A DNA stretch of 49,714 nt from an uncultured Eubacteriales bacterium (GTDB taxonomy: Bacteria > Bacillota > Clostridia > Christensenellales > CAG-138). Made by a program: the position numbers and the translations under genes. The stretch spans positions 1 through 49,714 of the forward strand of contig CADBYI010000006.1 in NCBI GenBank assembly GCA_902798825.1. The letters are read 5' to 3'. Shown here piece by piece: positions 17,360 through 25,639 of this stretch (position 1 is the first letter of the stretch; each line of letters opens with the position of its first letter). A model generated the notes under the pieces. The model did not search any database. It was not told the origin of the DNA and saw nothing but the letters and a program-made list of their open reading frames with translations.

Positions 17360-20170
17360 ATGACAGACGCACAACAGCGCGAAGCCGCACGGCAGTTTTA
17401 TTATCGGTGGAATAAGAAAGGTAATGAGGATCAGGACGCCCGTTCCTATTGGCTGGAGATTATGACGTACATTCTCGGCGCGGAACACGTTACACATCGC
17501 GTTGTTTTCGAAAAACCCGTAATCGGCGCTGACGGTAACACCAAACGTATCGATGTTTACATTCCGGAAACACGGGTGCTGATCGAGCAGAAATCTCTTG
17601 GTATCGCCCTCGACAAGCCGCAACCGGGACACGACGGTAAGACTCCCTATCAACAGGCGAAAATGTATGATAACGGACTACGTTTCGACGAGAAAGCTCG
17701 GTGGATTATTACATCCAATTTCGCTGAAATATGGATCTATGATATGAACCAGAGCAAACCAGAGCCGGTGAAGTTGGCGCTGGATGATTTGCCTGCGAAG
17801 TATCACCTGCTGGATTTCCTTGTCAACAAGGAAGCAAAGAAGGTCACTGACGAAATGAAACTTTCGTTGGACGCCGGCCGCCTGGTGGGGCAGATATATG
17901 ATGCGTTCCACAAGCAATATAAGGACCCCGACAGCGACGAAGCACGAAAGAGCTTGAACAAGCTATGCGTCCGCATCGTGTTCTGTCTATATGGCGAGGA
18001 TGCTGGCATCTTTGGCAAAAAGGGTATGTTTCATGACTATATGGCGCAGTTTGATGCCGCACATGCCCGCAAGGGCCTCCGGGACCTGTTCCGGGTCCTG
18101 GACCAGAAGCCGGAGGAGCGGGACCCCTACCTGGCCGACGACGACCCGAAGCTGGCGGCGTTCCCCTATGTGAACGGCGGCCTGTTCTCCGACGAGAACA
18201 TAGAGATACCGCCCTTTACGGATGAAATCATGGACCTGATTCTGCGCAACGCCTCTGACAGTTTCGACTGGTCAGAGATCAGTCCAACTATCTTTGGCGC
18301 AGTGTTCGAAAGCACTTTGAATCCAGAGACCCGGCGCAGCGGCGGCATGCACTACACCAGCATCGAGAACATCCACAAGGTCATCGACCCGCTGTTTCTG
18401 GACGATCTCAAGGCGGAGCTGGAGCAGATCAAGCAGATCGCCGTCCTGAAAACCAAGGAGCGTAAGCTACGGGAGTTTCAGGATAAGCTGGCTTCTCTGA
18501 CATTCCTTGATCCGGCGGCGGGCAGCGGCAACTTTCTCACCGAAAGCTATTTGAGCCTGCGCAAGCTGGAGAATGAAGTCCTTTATCTTCTTTCCCATGG
18601 ACAGATCGCCCTGGCTGTGGGAGACATGACGCCGATCCGGGTTGATATCTCCCAATTCTACGGCATCGAGATCAACGACTTCGCTGTGACGGTCGCCCGA
18701 ACGGCCCTGTGGATCGCGGAGAATCAGATGATGAAGGCTACCGAGGATATTGTACATATGCCTTTTGACTTTCTTCCTCTGAAAACCAACGCCCATATCG
18801 TGGAGGGCAATGCCCTGCGTATGGATTGGAACGATGTTGTTTCCAAAGATAAGCTAAACTATATTATGGGTAATCCCCCATTCGTCGGAGCGAGACTGAT
18901 GGATCAGGGTAGTCCTCAAAAAATCGAGGTTCAAGACACATTTGGAGATATTAAAGATGTTCAAGATCTGGACTATGTGACTTGTTGGTATAAGATTGCA
19001 GCAGAATACATACAAAACACAAGCATTGAAGTATGCTTCGTTTCGACAAACTCTATCTGTCAGGGATCGCAGGTTCCGATCCTTTGGAATGTATTGTTGA
19101 ATGATCTTCATGTACACATTAATTTTGCCTATCAGACGTTTCAATGGGGTAGCGAATCCAACGACCAAGCAGCAGTACATTGTGTGATCGTATGCTTCGC
19201 AGCTTTTAATAGGGTTCAAAAGTTTCTTTTCCCGGATGGAACGGACAAGCAAATCGTGACAAACATTAGTCCATATTTAACGGAAGGTGACGATGTTTTC
19301 GTCACAGCAGCGAAAGATGCTTTATGGAATGTTCCGAAAATGAACTTTGGAAATCAACCGCGAGATGGAGGTCATTTTGTAATATCGCCAGAGGAGCGGG
19401 AAGATATTTTGGCCAAGGAACCTGAGTTGGAGAAATGGCTCCATCCGTACATTGGAGCAGAGGAATTCATCAAGGGAAAGAAAAGATACTGCTTGTGGTT
19501 GGTGCATGCAACGCCGCAGGATATAAAGAAAAGCAAAATTTTATATGAAAAGGTGGAAGCCGTCAGGGAATTTCGGTTGGCATCAAAGGCAAAGACGACG
19601 AATGGATATGCTAAGGTGCCTAACTGCTTTGCACAAATGACTCAACCTGAGGGTGTAAACTATTTACTTATTCCAAGGGTATCGTCAGAGAATCGAATCT
19701 ATATCCCCATCGGATTTATGTCTCCTGATGACATATCATCGGATGCCGTGCAGATCGTCCCGAATGCGACTATCTATCATTTCGGTGTGTTAACCTCCAA
19801 TGTCCATATGGCGTGGATGCGGGCTGTAGGAGGGCGACTGAAAAGCGATTATCGGTATTCAAAAGAAATCGTATACAACCCCTTTCCTTGGCCGAATCCT
19901 ACGGAGACACAGAGACGCAAAATAGAGGAAACAGCACAGTATATTTTGACTGTTCGAGCTCAGTATCCCGATACACCGATGGCAACACTTTATGACCGGA
20001 ACACAATGCCAAAGGATCTTCAGAAAGCCCACTGGGCAAATGACCGCGCTGTCATGCAAGCTTACGGAATGCCTATCAAGGAAACCGACGAGGCGGCCTG
20101 TGTCGCGTGGTTGATGCGCCTGTATCAGCAAAAGGTCAAAGGAGATGATGCAAATGTATCTGACGATTGA
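17360..20170 (+). CDS. MmeI-like restriction-modification fusion (nuclease-methyltransferase)
   Basis: A 936-residue single-chain enzyme of the Type IIG/IIL style that modifies, and probably cuts, foreign DNA. The N-terminal domain carries a PD-(D/E)XK-like set (Asp65, Glu76-Gln77-Lys78 in RIDVYI...LIEQKS), the D-EXK arrangement seen in MmeI. The central amino-methyltransferase has SAM motif I DPAAGSGNF (384-392) and catalytic motif NPPF (505-508). The C-terminal third should be the target recognition domain. Base composition changes within the gene: about 18050-18840 resembles the host, while about 18870-19900 is distinctly AT-rich. This suggests a mosaic gene with a swapped recognition domain. 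No separate specificity or restriction gene is present. Confidence 0.87.
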   Translation: MTDAQQREAARQFYYRWNKKGNEDQDARSYWLEIMTYILGAEHVTHRVVFEKPVIGADGNTKRIDVYIPETRVLIEQKSLGIALDKPQPGHDGKTPYQQAKMYDNGLRFDEKARWIITSNFAEIWIYDMNQSKPEPVKLALDDLPAKYHLLDFLVNKEAKKVTDEMKLSLDAGRLVGQIYDAFHKQYKDPDSDEARKSLNKLCVRIVFCLYGEDAGIFGKKGMFHDYMAQFDAAHARKGLRDLFRVLDQKPEERDPYLADDDPKLAAFPYVNGGLFSDENIEIPPFTDEIMDLILRNASDSFDWSEISPTIFGAVFESTLNPETRRSGGMHYTSIENIHKVIDPLFLDDLKAELEQIKQIAVLKTKERKLREFQDKLASLTFLDPAAGSGNFLTESYLSLRKLENEVLYLLSHGQIALAVGDMTPIRVDISQFYGIEINDFAVTVARTALWIAENQMMKATEDIVHMPFDFLPLKTNAHIVEGNALRMDWNDVVSKDKLNYIMGNPPFVGARLMDQGSPQKIEVQDTFGDIKDVQDLDYVTCWYKIAAEYIQNTSIEVCFVSTNSICQGSQVPILWNVLLNDLHVHINFAYQTFQWGSESNDQAAVHCVIVCFAAFNRVQKFLFPDGTDKQIVTNISPYLTEGDDVFVTAAKDALWNVPKMNFGNQPRDGGHFVISPEEREDILAKEPELEKWLHPYIGAEEFIKGKKRYCLWLVHATPQDIKKSKILYEKVEAVREFRLASKAKTTNGYAKVPNCFAQMTQPEGVNYLLIPRVSSENRIYIPIGFMSPDDISSDAVQIVPNATIYHFGVLTSNVHMAWMRAVGGRLKSDYRYSKEIVYNPFPWPNPTETQRRKIEETAQYILTVRAQYPDTPMATLYDRNTMPKDLQKAHWANDRAVMQAYGMPIKETDEAACVAWLMRLYQQKVKGDDANVSDD

Positions 20171-20879
20171 AAAAAACATTGGAGAAACACTATATAGGGA
20201 GTTTTTTTATCCCTGTAAAACAATTAGGTTGTATTCAAAGCACGGAGAAACGCGTACATTTGTTGAATACACAGAAGCGTCAGATTATGGGCTAAATATT
20301 TGCCCCAATATTGATGAATCGGAAGTTGCCGCTGGCAATGCAGTTCTTAGACTTATTGCGGAAGGAATCGAAGATTACTTTTTCGATAACAATACTACCG
20401 GAGCAATCCCTGTTTATACAAGGCGAGGAACTCACTGGATAAAATACGAAGATGTAACCGATCAATGGACGAATCATTATTGGACCAGGTTGAAAGCACC
20501 ACTTGTCGGTTTCAAAGCCGTATCAAAAAATGGAGAGCCCATCTTTACGTCAAAACAAACCGATTCTATACATTACTCCGTCGGTGAGACATATTCCGTT
20601 GATGAGAAGAAAATGCTAGCAAATGTTGAAAATGGCTTCTTTTTCTCCCCTTTTATAGGCAAAGCATTGAGCTATATCAAGAAAGACGAAATAGTATTCA
20701 TGGTAGTTGCAACCGGTCTGGTTTATATCAAAAATAGTTGGGACGATTTATGCTCGTCAAATTTGACAATAGTGAAAGAATTATCACAAAAAGAGATTAT
20801 TCAGCTTAACCCATCTATTTCTAAGCCTAAAGCCCTTTGTAATGGTCATAAATGGGCTATAGATACTGAAACAATTTGA
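20154..20879 (+). CDS. Unknown protein coupled to the methyltransferase gene
   Basis: Not recognised. A soluble, mixed alpha/beta protein of about 241 residues with no signal peptide or membrane segment and many aromatic residues (for example FFYPCKTIRLYSKHGETRTF and HYWTRLKAPLVGFKAVSKNG). It overlaps the methyltransferase end by 17 nt. AAAGGAG (20138-20144) is at good distance from the ATG at 20154; the ATGs at 20145 and 20148 are too close to it. Its low GC matches the recognition half of the upstream gene, so they probably arrived together. A role in restriction or in controlling it is only an inference from position. Confidence 0.7.
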   Translation: MYLTIEKNIGETLYREFFYPCKTIRLYSKHGETRTFVEYTEASDYGLNICPNIDESEVAAGNAVLRLIAEGIEDYFFDNNTTGAIPVYTRRGTHWIKYEDVTDQWTNHYWTRLKAPLVGFKAVSKNGEPIFTSKQTDSIHYSVGETYSVDEKKMLANVENGFFFSPFIGKALSYIKKDEIVFMVVATGLVYIKNSWDDLCSSNLTIVKELSQKEIIQLNPSISKPKALCNGHKWAIDTETI

Positions 20880-20907
20880 TTGAATAGAATCCTAAAAGGA
20901 TACAGAT

Positions 20908-21723
20908 ATGACCTATCGGCATCTCCCCTTTGAGGAGTATTTCATCAATACCAGCGAGGATTTCACCCACACCGGGCGGGCCACCTACCCGGTGAAGTAC
21001 GTGGCTGTGAAATACAACACCACCCGGCTGGGGCGGCTGGTGGGGGTGGCCCACGAGGTCAATTATGAGATGCATTACGAGCCGGAGCGGGACGTGATCC
21101 AAATTCATTTTCAGCGGACCTTCGGCGCCGTGGACTGGTTCGCCAACGTGTTCGAGTTCGCCAGCCGGTACTATCGGGCCATCGAGTTCGAGGACGAGCC
21201 CCTGCAGCTGCGGGTCCATCACGGCTGGGGGAATATGTATCTGGCCGTGAAGCAGGCGGTCCGGGAGCAGTGGAAGGCGCTGCAGGACGCCCACCCGGAA
21301 GCGGCCACGGAGATTTTGGGCTGGTCCCTGGGCTCCGGCATCGCGTGCCTGTGCTGTCAGGATCTGAACTATAACTTCGGCGTCAAACCCTATCTCTATA
21401 CCTTTGGAAGCGTCCGGCCCTTCAAGTGCACGCCCCTGAACCGGAAGCGGATGCAACGGTATTTGGCCACCCTATACACGGACTGCGCCAACTTCGCCGA
21501 CATCAACGATCTCATCACCTATATGCCCCCCTTCCGGGGCTTCACCATGATCCACCGGGTGAAGCTGGGCACGGACCTGCCCCGGTCCTTCTTCCGGCTG
21601 ATCCACCCCTTCCGCTACCACGTCCACTATGACCTGCCTGAGCTGTATAAGAAGCTGCCCGGCAGGACGGTGGAAGGCGAAGATGACGGACAGGAAACAG
21701 GAGAGGCAGGTGAACGCGCATGA
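20908..21723 (+). CDS. Lipase class 3-like alpha/beta hydrolase
   Basis: Probable esterase or lipase. The 271-residue sequence has the nucleophile elbow GWSLGSG, preceded by VHHGWGNMY and followed by LYTFGSVRP, the pattern of Lipase_3 proteins. An Asp in FADINDLITYMPP and a late His (HPFRYHVHY) could complete the triad. There is no signal peptide, so it is predicted to be cytosolic. The C-terminal tail is acidic and low complexity. It overlaps the hemolysin III family gene by 4 nt, suggesting a two-gene membrane-lipid-related operon; the substrate is unknown. Confidence 0.75.
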   Translation: MTYRHLPFEEYFINTSEDFTHTGRATYPVKYVAVKYNTTRLGRLVGVAHEVNYEMHYEPERDVIQIHFQRTFGAVDWFANVFEFASRYYRAIEFEDEPLQLRVHHGWGNMYLAVKQAVREQWKALQDAHPEAATEILGWSLGSGIACLCCQDLNYNFGVKPYLYTFGSVRPFKCTPLNRKRMQRYLATLYTDCANFADINDLITYMPPFRGFTMIHRVKLGTDLPRSFFRLIHPFRYHVHYDLPELYKKLPGRTVEGEDDGQETGEAGERA

Positions 21724-22394
21724 AGCGTATACCCATCGACCAGCGGGAGCTCCCGGACTACACCCACGGCGAAGAGGTCATGAACATGGTCACCCACATC
21801 GTGGGCGGCGGGATCGGCGTCCTGGTGCTGATCGCCGGCATCCTCCTCTCCGCCCGCAAGGGCGACGCCTGGGGCGTCGTATGCTCCGTCATCTACGGGC
21901 TCACCATGATCTGGCTCTACACCATGAGCAGCGTCTATCACGGGCTCAGGCCCGGCCGCGCCAAGAAGGTCATGCAGGTGCTGGATCACTGCACCATCTA
22001 CGCCCTGATCGCAGGCACCTATACGCCCATCCTTTTGGTCGGCATCCGCCCCCTTTACCCCGTCCTCGCCTGGGTATGCTTCGGCATCGAATGGGGGCTG
22101 CTGGCCCTGGCCACCACGCTGACCGCCATCGATTTGAAGAAATACACCGTCCTGTCCATGGTCTGCTATATCGGTATGGGCTGGATGATCATCCTCGCCT
22201 TACCCCAGACCGTCGACGCCATGACCCGGGCCGGCTTCTATTGGCTCCTCTCGGGCGGCATCGCGTATACCGTGGGCGCGATCCTCTATGGCATCGGCAG
22301 CAAGCACCGCTATTTCCACTCCGTCTTCCACCTGTTCGTGCTCCTGGGCAGCATCCTGCAGGCGGTGGCCATACTGGGGTATGTGCTGAGATAA
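21720..22394 (+). CDS. Hemolysin III family (PAQR-type) membrane protein
   Basis: A 224-residue, seven-helix integral membrane protein of the hemolysin III / PAQR superfamily, which includes putative metal-dependent hydrolases of membrane lipids. The conserved positions are visible: Glu-Asn/Met-Thr-His near residue 26 (NMVTHIVGG), SSVYHGL around 70-76, DHCTIYALIAGTYTP, and the C-terminal HSVFHLFVLLGS histidines. Despite the name, a haemolytic role is not implied. Start overlaps the lipase-like gene by ATGA. Confidence 0.88.
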   Translation: MKRIPIDQRELPDYTHGEEVMNMVTHIVGGGIGVLVLIAGILLSARKGDAWGVVCSVIYGLTMIWLYTMSSVYHGLRPGRAKKVMQVLDHCTIYALIAGTYTPILLVGIRPLYPVLAWVCFGIEWGLLALATTLTAIDLKKYTVLSMVCYIGMGWMIILALPQTVDAMTRAGFYWLLSGGIAYTVGAILYGIGSKHRYFHSVFHLFVLLGSILQAVAILGYVLR

Positions 22395-22399
22395 TTCAT

Positions 22400-22561
22400 C
22401 GCCCGGGGAGATTCGAACACGCGCTCTCGCTTGCTTGGGGCCGAGCGCCTGGAAAACGCCACAGTGCGGCGTTTTCAGCGAGGCCGGGCAAAGCCCAAGG
22501 CGGGCGGCTCTCAGGCCCCACTGGGGCCTGATTCACTACCGAACCCAGTTCGAATCTCCCT
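22400..22561 (+). repeat. Repeat element flanked by inverted tRNA-Arg 3'-end fragments
   Basis: The left end copies 19 nt of the nearby tRNA gene in direct orientation (22400-22418 equals 22615-22633). The right end carries the inverted 13-mer GTTCGAATCTCCC (22549-22561). Between them is a hairpin-rich core (22431-22503) related to 42595-42665, and CAGGCCCC/GGGGCCTG. No open frame. Confidence 0.65.
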
Positions 22562-22573
22562 CCTTTTCACAAT

Positions 22574-22610
22574 AACAAAACAGACATCCCGGTGGGATGT
22601 CTGTTTTGTT
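22574..22610 (-). terminator. Terminator after tRNA-Arg
   Basis: A 17-bp perfect stem (22574-22590 with 22594-22610) with a 3-nt loop, starting at the last base of the tRNA CCA on the minus strand and ending in TTTTGTTATT. Symmetric enough to act in both directions. Confidence 0.85.
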
Positions 22611-22685
22611 GGCGCGCCCGGGGAGATTCGAACTCTCGACCTACCGGTTCGTAGCCGGGCACTCTATCCGCTGAGCTACGGGCGC
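22610..22685 (-). tRNA. tRNA-Arg (anticodon ACG)
   Basis: Minus strand: acceptor GCGCCCG pairs with CGGGCGC, D-arm GCTCAGCGGATAGAGT, anticodon stem CCCGG/CCGGT with loop CTACGAA (anticodon ACG), T-loop TTCGAAT, and an encoded CCA end. The T-stem GAGAG/CTCCC has one A-C mismatch. The A34 would be deaminated to inosine to read CGN codons. Confidence 0.93.
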
Positions 22686-22785
22686 ATCCGTTCCGTTCGT
22701 TTTCGGAACGCTCATATATTGTAGCCATCTGACGCCGAAATGTCAAGAGGAAAAATGGGTTTTCCCTCTCAAAAGACACGCAGGG

Positions 22786-23205
22786 TCAGACGGGCCGGTC
22801 CTCCGTCAGGTTGATGACCGTGGCGATGCCGGCGTTCTTGATCATCCGGGCGCACATGACGCAGGGTTCCGCCTTCTGCATGGGCTTGCCGTTTTCGAAG
22901 CCGTAGAGATAGAGGGTGGAGCCCAGCATCTCGTTGCGGCTGGCGGAGATGATGGCGTTGCACTCGGCGTGGACGGCCACGCACTTTTCATACTGCTCCC
23001 CGTGGGGGATGCCGTGGGCCTCCCGCCAGCAGACGCCCACGTCGCAGCAGTTCTCGTCGCCCCGGGGGGCGCCGTTGTAGCCCGTGGCCACGATCTCATC
23101 GTTCTTCACGATGACGGCCCCGTACTGCCGCCTCAGGCACGTGGAGCGGCGAGCGACCTCCGCCGCGATGTCCAAGTAGTATTGCCGCTTGCTGACCCGT
23201 TCCAT
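22786..23205 (-). CDS. dCMP deaminase
   Basis: Deaminates deoxycytidylate to dUMP for thymidylate synthesis. The 139-residue protein has the zinc-binding and catalytic pair HAE (His79, Glu81) and PCVMC (Cys115, Cys118), plus the dCMP-deaminase-specific segment GYNGAPRGDENC. An upstream GGAGG supports the start. It has its own promoter (23233-23262) and is isolated from its neighbours. Confidence 0.93.
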   Translation of the reverse strand: MERVSKRQYYLDIAAEVARRSTCLRRQYGAVIVKNDEIVATGYNGAPRGDENCCDVGVCWREAHGIPHGEQYEKCVAVHAECNAIISASRNEMLGSTLYLYGFENGKPMQKAEPCVMCARMIKNAGIATVINLTEDRPV

Positions 23206-23232
23206 AGCGATTCCTCCGCAGTCGTTTTATTT

Positions 23233-23262
23233 AGTATAGCACATTCATACGGCCGGTGACAA
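23233..23262 (-). promoter_or_regulatory. dCMP deaminase promoter
   Basis: Minus strand: TTGTCA (23262-23257), 18-nt spacer, TATACT (23238-23233), followed by GGAGG before the ATG at 23205. Confidence 0.65.
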
Positions 23263-23288
23263 GGCAATTCCTCCCGCCAAGCCTATAT

Positions 23289-23447
23289 TGTCATCCCGAG
23301 CCTGTCGAGGGATCTGTGAATGCAAAAGCTTGCGGCTGGAGAAAGCATCTCGCTCACGCCGGCACCGTTCAGAGATCCCTCCCCTCAATCGCTCATGATG
23401 GTTCGCTAGCAAGCAGCTTTCGTTTTCGCTCCTCGGTCGGGATGACA
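23289..23447. repeat. Inverted-repeat element with TGTCATCC ends, copy 1
   Basis: About 159 bp, bounded by TGTCATCCCGA and TCGGGATGACA, with a second inner pair GGGATCTG / AGATCCCT. No open frame of note. Related copies: 29883-29998, and a half copy inside a lipoprotein gene at 30923-30956. Looks like a non-coding MITE-type element. Confidence 0.75.
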
Positions 23448-23458
23448 GCTAAACAGCA

Positions 23459-23494
23459 TAAAAGAGACAGCCGTTCCAATTGCGGAGTGGCTGT
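23459..23494 (-). terminator. Terminator after the M20 peptidase
   Basis: Minus strand: ACAGCC...GGCTGT stem (23494-23489 with 23472-23467), inner TCC/GGA pairs, then CTCTTTTA. Ends the probable six-gene operon. Confidence 0.65.
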
Positions 23495-23512
23495 ACTTTG
23501 TTGATATGAGAT

Positions 23513-24940
23513 TTACCGCTTCTGCCCCTTTATCAGGTTCTTGTAGAGGCGGACGGCGCCGGGGAGGCAGTTGTACTCGATGTTCTCGTTGGGGGCGTGC
23601 ATACCGGCCATCTGCTCCGGGCCATAGATCACGGGGGCGAAGCGGACGCAGCTGGGGCAAACGGCCTGGTAGAACCGGGCGTCGGTGGCCCCGGTCATGA
23701 CATAGGGCACGGCGGGCAGTCCCGGGAAGGTCTCCCGGATGGCGGCCTCCACGGACCGGAAGGCCTCGCCCTGGATGTCCAGGGGCGGCGTGAAGTCGTT
23801 GGCGTTGACCACGGTCATCTCCAAATCGTGCTTCCTGGCCAGCTTCTCCAGAATGGCCAGGGTCTCCTGCTGCCCCTGGTGGGGGATCAGGCGGATGTTG
23901 GCGCTGACGGTGGCGGTCCGGGGCAGCACGTTGAAAGCCTGGGAGCCGGAGGACATGGTGAAGGCCACGGTGGTTTTGAGCATGGCGGCGGCGGTGGGGC
24001 TGATGGCGGGCAGGACCAGCTTCAAAAGGGGTCCGAAGAGCCACAGGTTTCCCAGCACCAGCTTCAGGGGGAAGGAGCCGTAGGGAGCGAGGCGCGTAAA
24101 CATGGCGCTGACCTCCGGCAGGAGCTTCCGCCGGAAGGGGTATCTTTGCACGTCCCTCACGAAGGCGGACAGCCGCTCGATGGGGGTGTTCTTTCCGGGG
24201 GCGCTGGCGTGGCCGCCCTTGCCCCGGGCGATGAAGGTCACGTCGGCGCAGCCCTTTTCGAACACGCCCATCATGGCGAAGTTCCCGGGGATGCCGCCGA
24301 TAGGCTCCCGGATGATGCCGCCGCCCTCGTCCATGACCAAAAACAGCTCCACGCCCCGGCGGCGGATCTCCTCCACCAGCTTGGGACAGCCGTCCCCGCC
24401 CCACTCCTCCGTGCAGGAGGAGGACAGATACACGTCGCAATCGGGCACATAGCCCTCCGAGAGCAGTTCCTCCACCGCCTGCAGAAAGGCCATGAGGGAG
24501 CACTTGGTGTCGGCGGTGCCCCGGCCCCAGACCTTGCCCTCCTCGATGGCGCCGGAGAAGGGAGGATGCTTCCACTCGCCCCCGGCGGGGACCACGTCCT
24601 GGTGGCTCATGAGCAGGATGGGCTTCTCCCGGCTCTTGCCTTTCCAATAGTAGAGCAGGTTCCCGTCGATGTCCGTGACCTCCAGCTTCTCGTGGACCAG
24701 GGGGAACAGCTCCCCCAGGACCTGATGGAAGGCTTCCCACTTTTCGGGCTCGTTCTGGCCCTCGAAGGAGGTGGTGTCCACCTGGACCATTTTGGAAAGC
24801 TTCCGGGCCAGGGGCAGGGCGACCTCCTCCGGCTCGCGGGCCACGTAGGTGCTCCTCTGGCTAGGGGTCAGCAGGGTGCAGATCAGGGCGACGAGGAGCA
24901 GCAGGATCAGGATGCCTGCAACGATACCAACATACAGCAT
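23513..24940 (-). CDS. M20-family metallopeptidase, membrane anchored
   Basis: A zinc exopeptidase or amidohydrolase of the M20 family, closest in layout to carboxypeptidase S / PM20D1 proteins. The 475-residue protein has an N-terminal membrane segment (about residues 3-24), the metal and catalytic motif SHQDVVP, GRGTADTKCS with the bridging Asp, the catalytic Glu in CTEEWGG, and a dimerisation domain starting around KGGHASAPG. It is last in a run of co-directional genes with two membrane proteins and an Asp/Glu racemase-like protein. Together they suggest uptake and hydrolysis or remodelling of an amidated amino acid. Substrate unknown. Confidence 0.88.
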   Translation of the reverse strand: MLYVGIVAGILILLLLVALICTLLTPSQRSTYVAREPEEVALPLARKLSKMVQVDTTSFEGQNEPEKWEAFHQVLGELFPLVHEKLEVTDIDGNLLYYWKGKSREKPILLMSHQDVVPAGGEWKHPPFSGAIEEGKVWGRGTADTKCSLMAFLQAVEELLSEGYVPDCDVYLSSSCTEEWGGDGCPKLVEEIRRRGVELFLVMDEGGGIIREPIGGIPGNFAMMGVFEKGCADVTFIARGKGGHASAPGKNTPIERLSAFVRDVQRYPFRRKLLPEVSAMFTRLAPYGSFPLKLVLGNLWLFGPLLKLVLPAISPTAAAMLKTTVAFTMSSGSQAFNVLPRTATVSANIRLIPHQGQQETLAILEKLARKHDLEMTVVNANDFTPPLDIQGEAFRSVEAAIRETFPGLPAVPYVMTGATDARFYQAVCPSCVRFAPVIYGPEQMAGMHAPNENIEYNCLPGAVRLYKNLIKGQKR

Positions 24941-24941
24941 A

Positions 24942-25628
24942 TCAGTTTCCTTTCTTCTGCTTCCGATAGAGGAGCCAGGCGATGCCGATGGCCAAGGCGC
25001 CGGAGGGGATGATCATCATGCTGGTGGAGGAGATGAGCCCCGGCACCAGGATGAACAGCACGCTCATGAGCACCAGCGGCGCCACGGCCACGTTCATGTG
25101 GTGGCGATAGTACTTATAGGCCATGGCCCCGAACAGGGCGGGGACCACGTTACTGAAGGCGGGCTGCAGGGCCTCGCTTTGCAGGATGGGCTGCAGGGGC
25201 GAGAGAAGCAGCACGCCCAGCGCCAGCACCAGGATGGTCACCAGCGACGAGGTGGCGATGGACAGGGTGGAGATGATCTCGTTCTCCGGGGTGCCGGTCT
25301 TGGCGCCCACGATGTCCCGGGCGTTGACGGCGCAGGGGATCTTCATGTTGATCAGGTTGCCCGTAATGAACGCCAGATACCCGCCGCCTGCGCCCAGCAT
25401 GGGGGTGTAGATCAAAAACTCCACCACGCTGCTGACGGTCCAGACCAGGCCCACGGACAAAAACGCCTTGGCCACCGCGCCCAGATCCGGCAGCGCGCCC
25501 AGGTACGCCCCCATGAGGAACGGCGCGCCTACCAGCAGGCAAAGGGTGATAATGGTGCAGATGCGGCCGATCCGATGGGTGCCCCGGGTGTAGGCGGCCC
25601 AGCTTTCGTTCGTTTGCTTCGTTTCCAT
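24942..25628 (-). CDS. Polytopic membrane protein, probable transporter component
   Basis: A 228-residue protein with about six hydrophobic segments and a conserved-looking central stretch MLGAGGGYLAFITGNLINMKIPCA. The open frame extends upstream to 25994, but the ATG at 25628 has AAGGAGG just before it. It sits between the DUF5058 protein (gap 11 nt) and the M20 peptidase (1-nt gap). The close pairing with DUF5058 suggests the two form one membrane complex, probably for transport of a peptidase substrate; this is inference. Confidence 0.75.
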   Translation of the reverse strand: METKQTNESWAAYTRGTHRIGRICTIITLCLLVGAPFLMGAYLGALPDLGAVAKAFLSVGLVWTVSSVVEFLIYTPMLGAGGGYLAFITGNLINMKIPCAVNARDIVGAKTGTPENEIISTLSIATSSLVTILVLALGVLLLSPLQPILQSEALQPAFSNVVPALFGAMAYKYYRHHMNVAVAPLVLMSVLFILVPGLISSTSMMIIPSGALAIGIAWLLYRKQKKGN

Positions 25629-25639
25629 GGCGTCCTCCT

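Noticed and set aside
17360..20879. BREX/Pgl or Type I restriction locus
   Set aside because: The methyltransferase carries its own D-EQK nuclease domain and no pglZ, brxL, hsdS or hsdR homologue is nearby; the layout fits an MmeI-like enzyme.
22543..22565. Second tRNA gene on the plus strand ending in AGTTCGAATCTCCC
   Set aside because: Only a T-arm-like fragment is present; no acceptor, D-arm or anticodon arm can be formed upstream.
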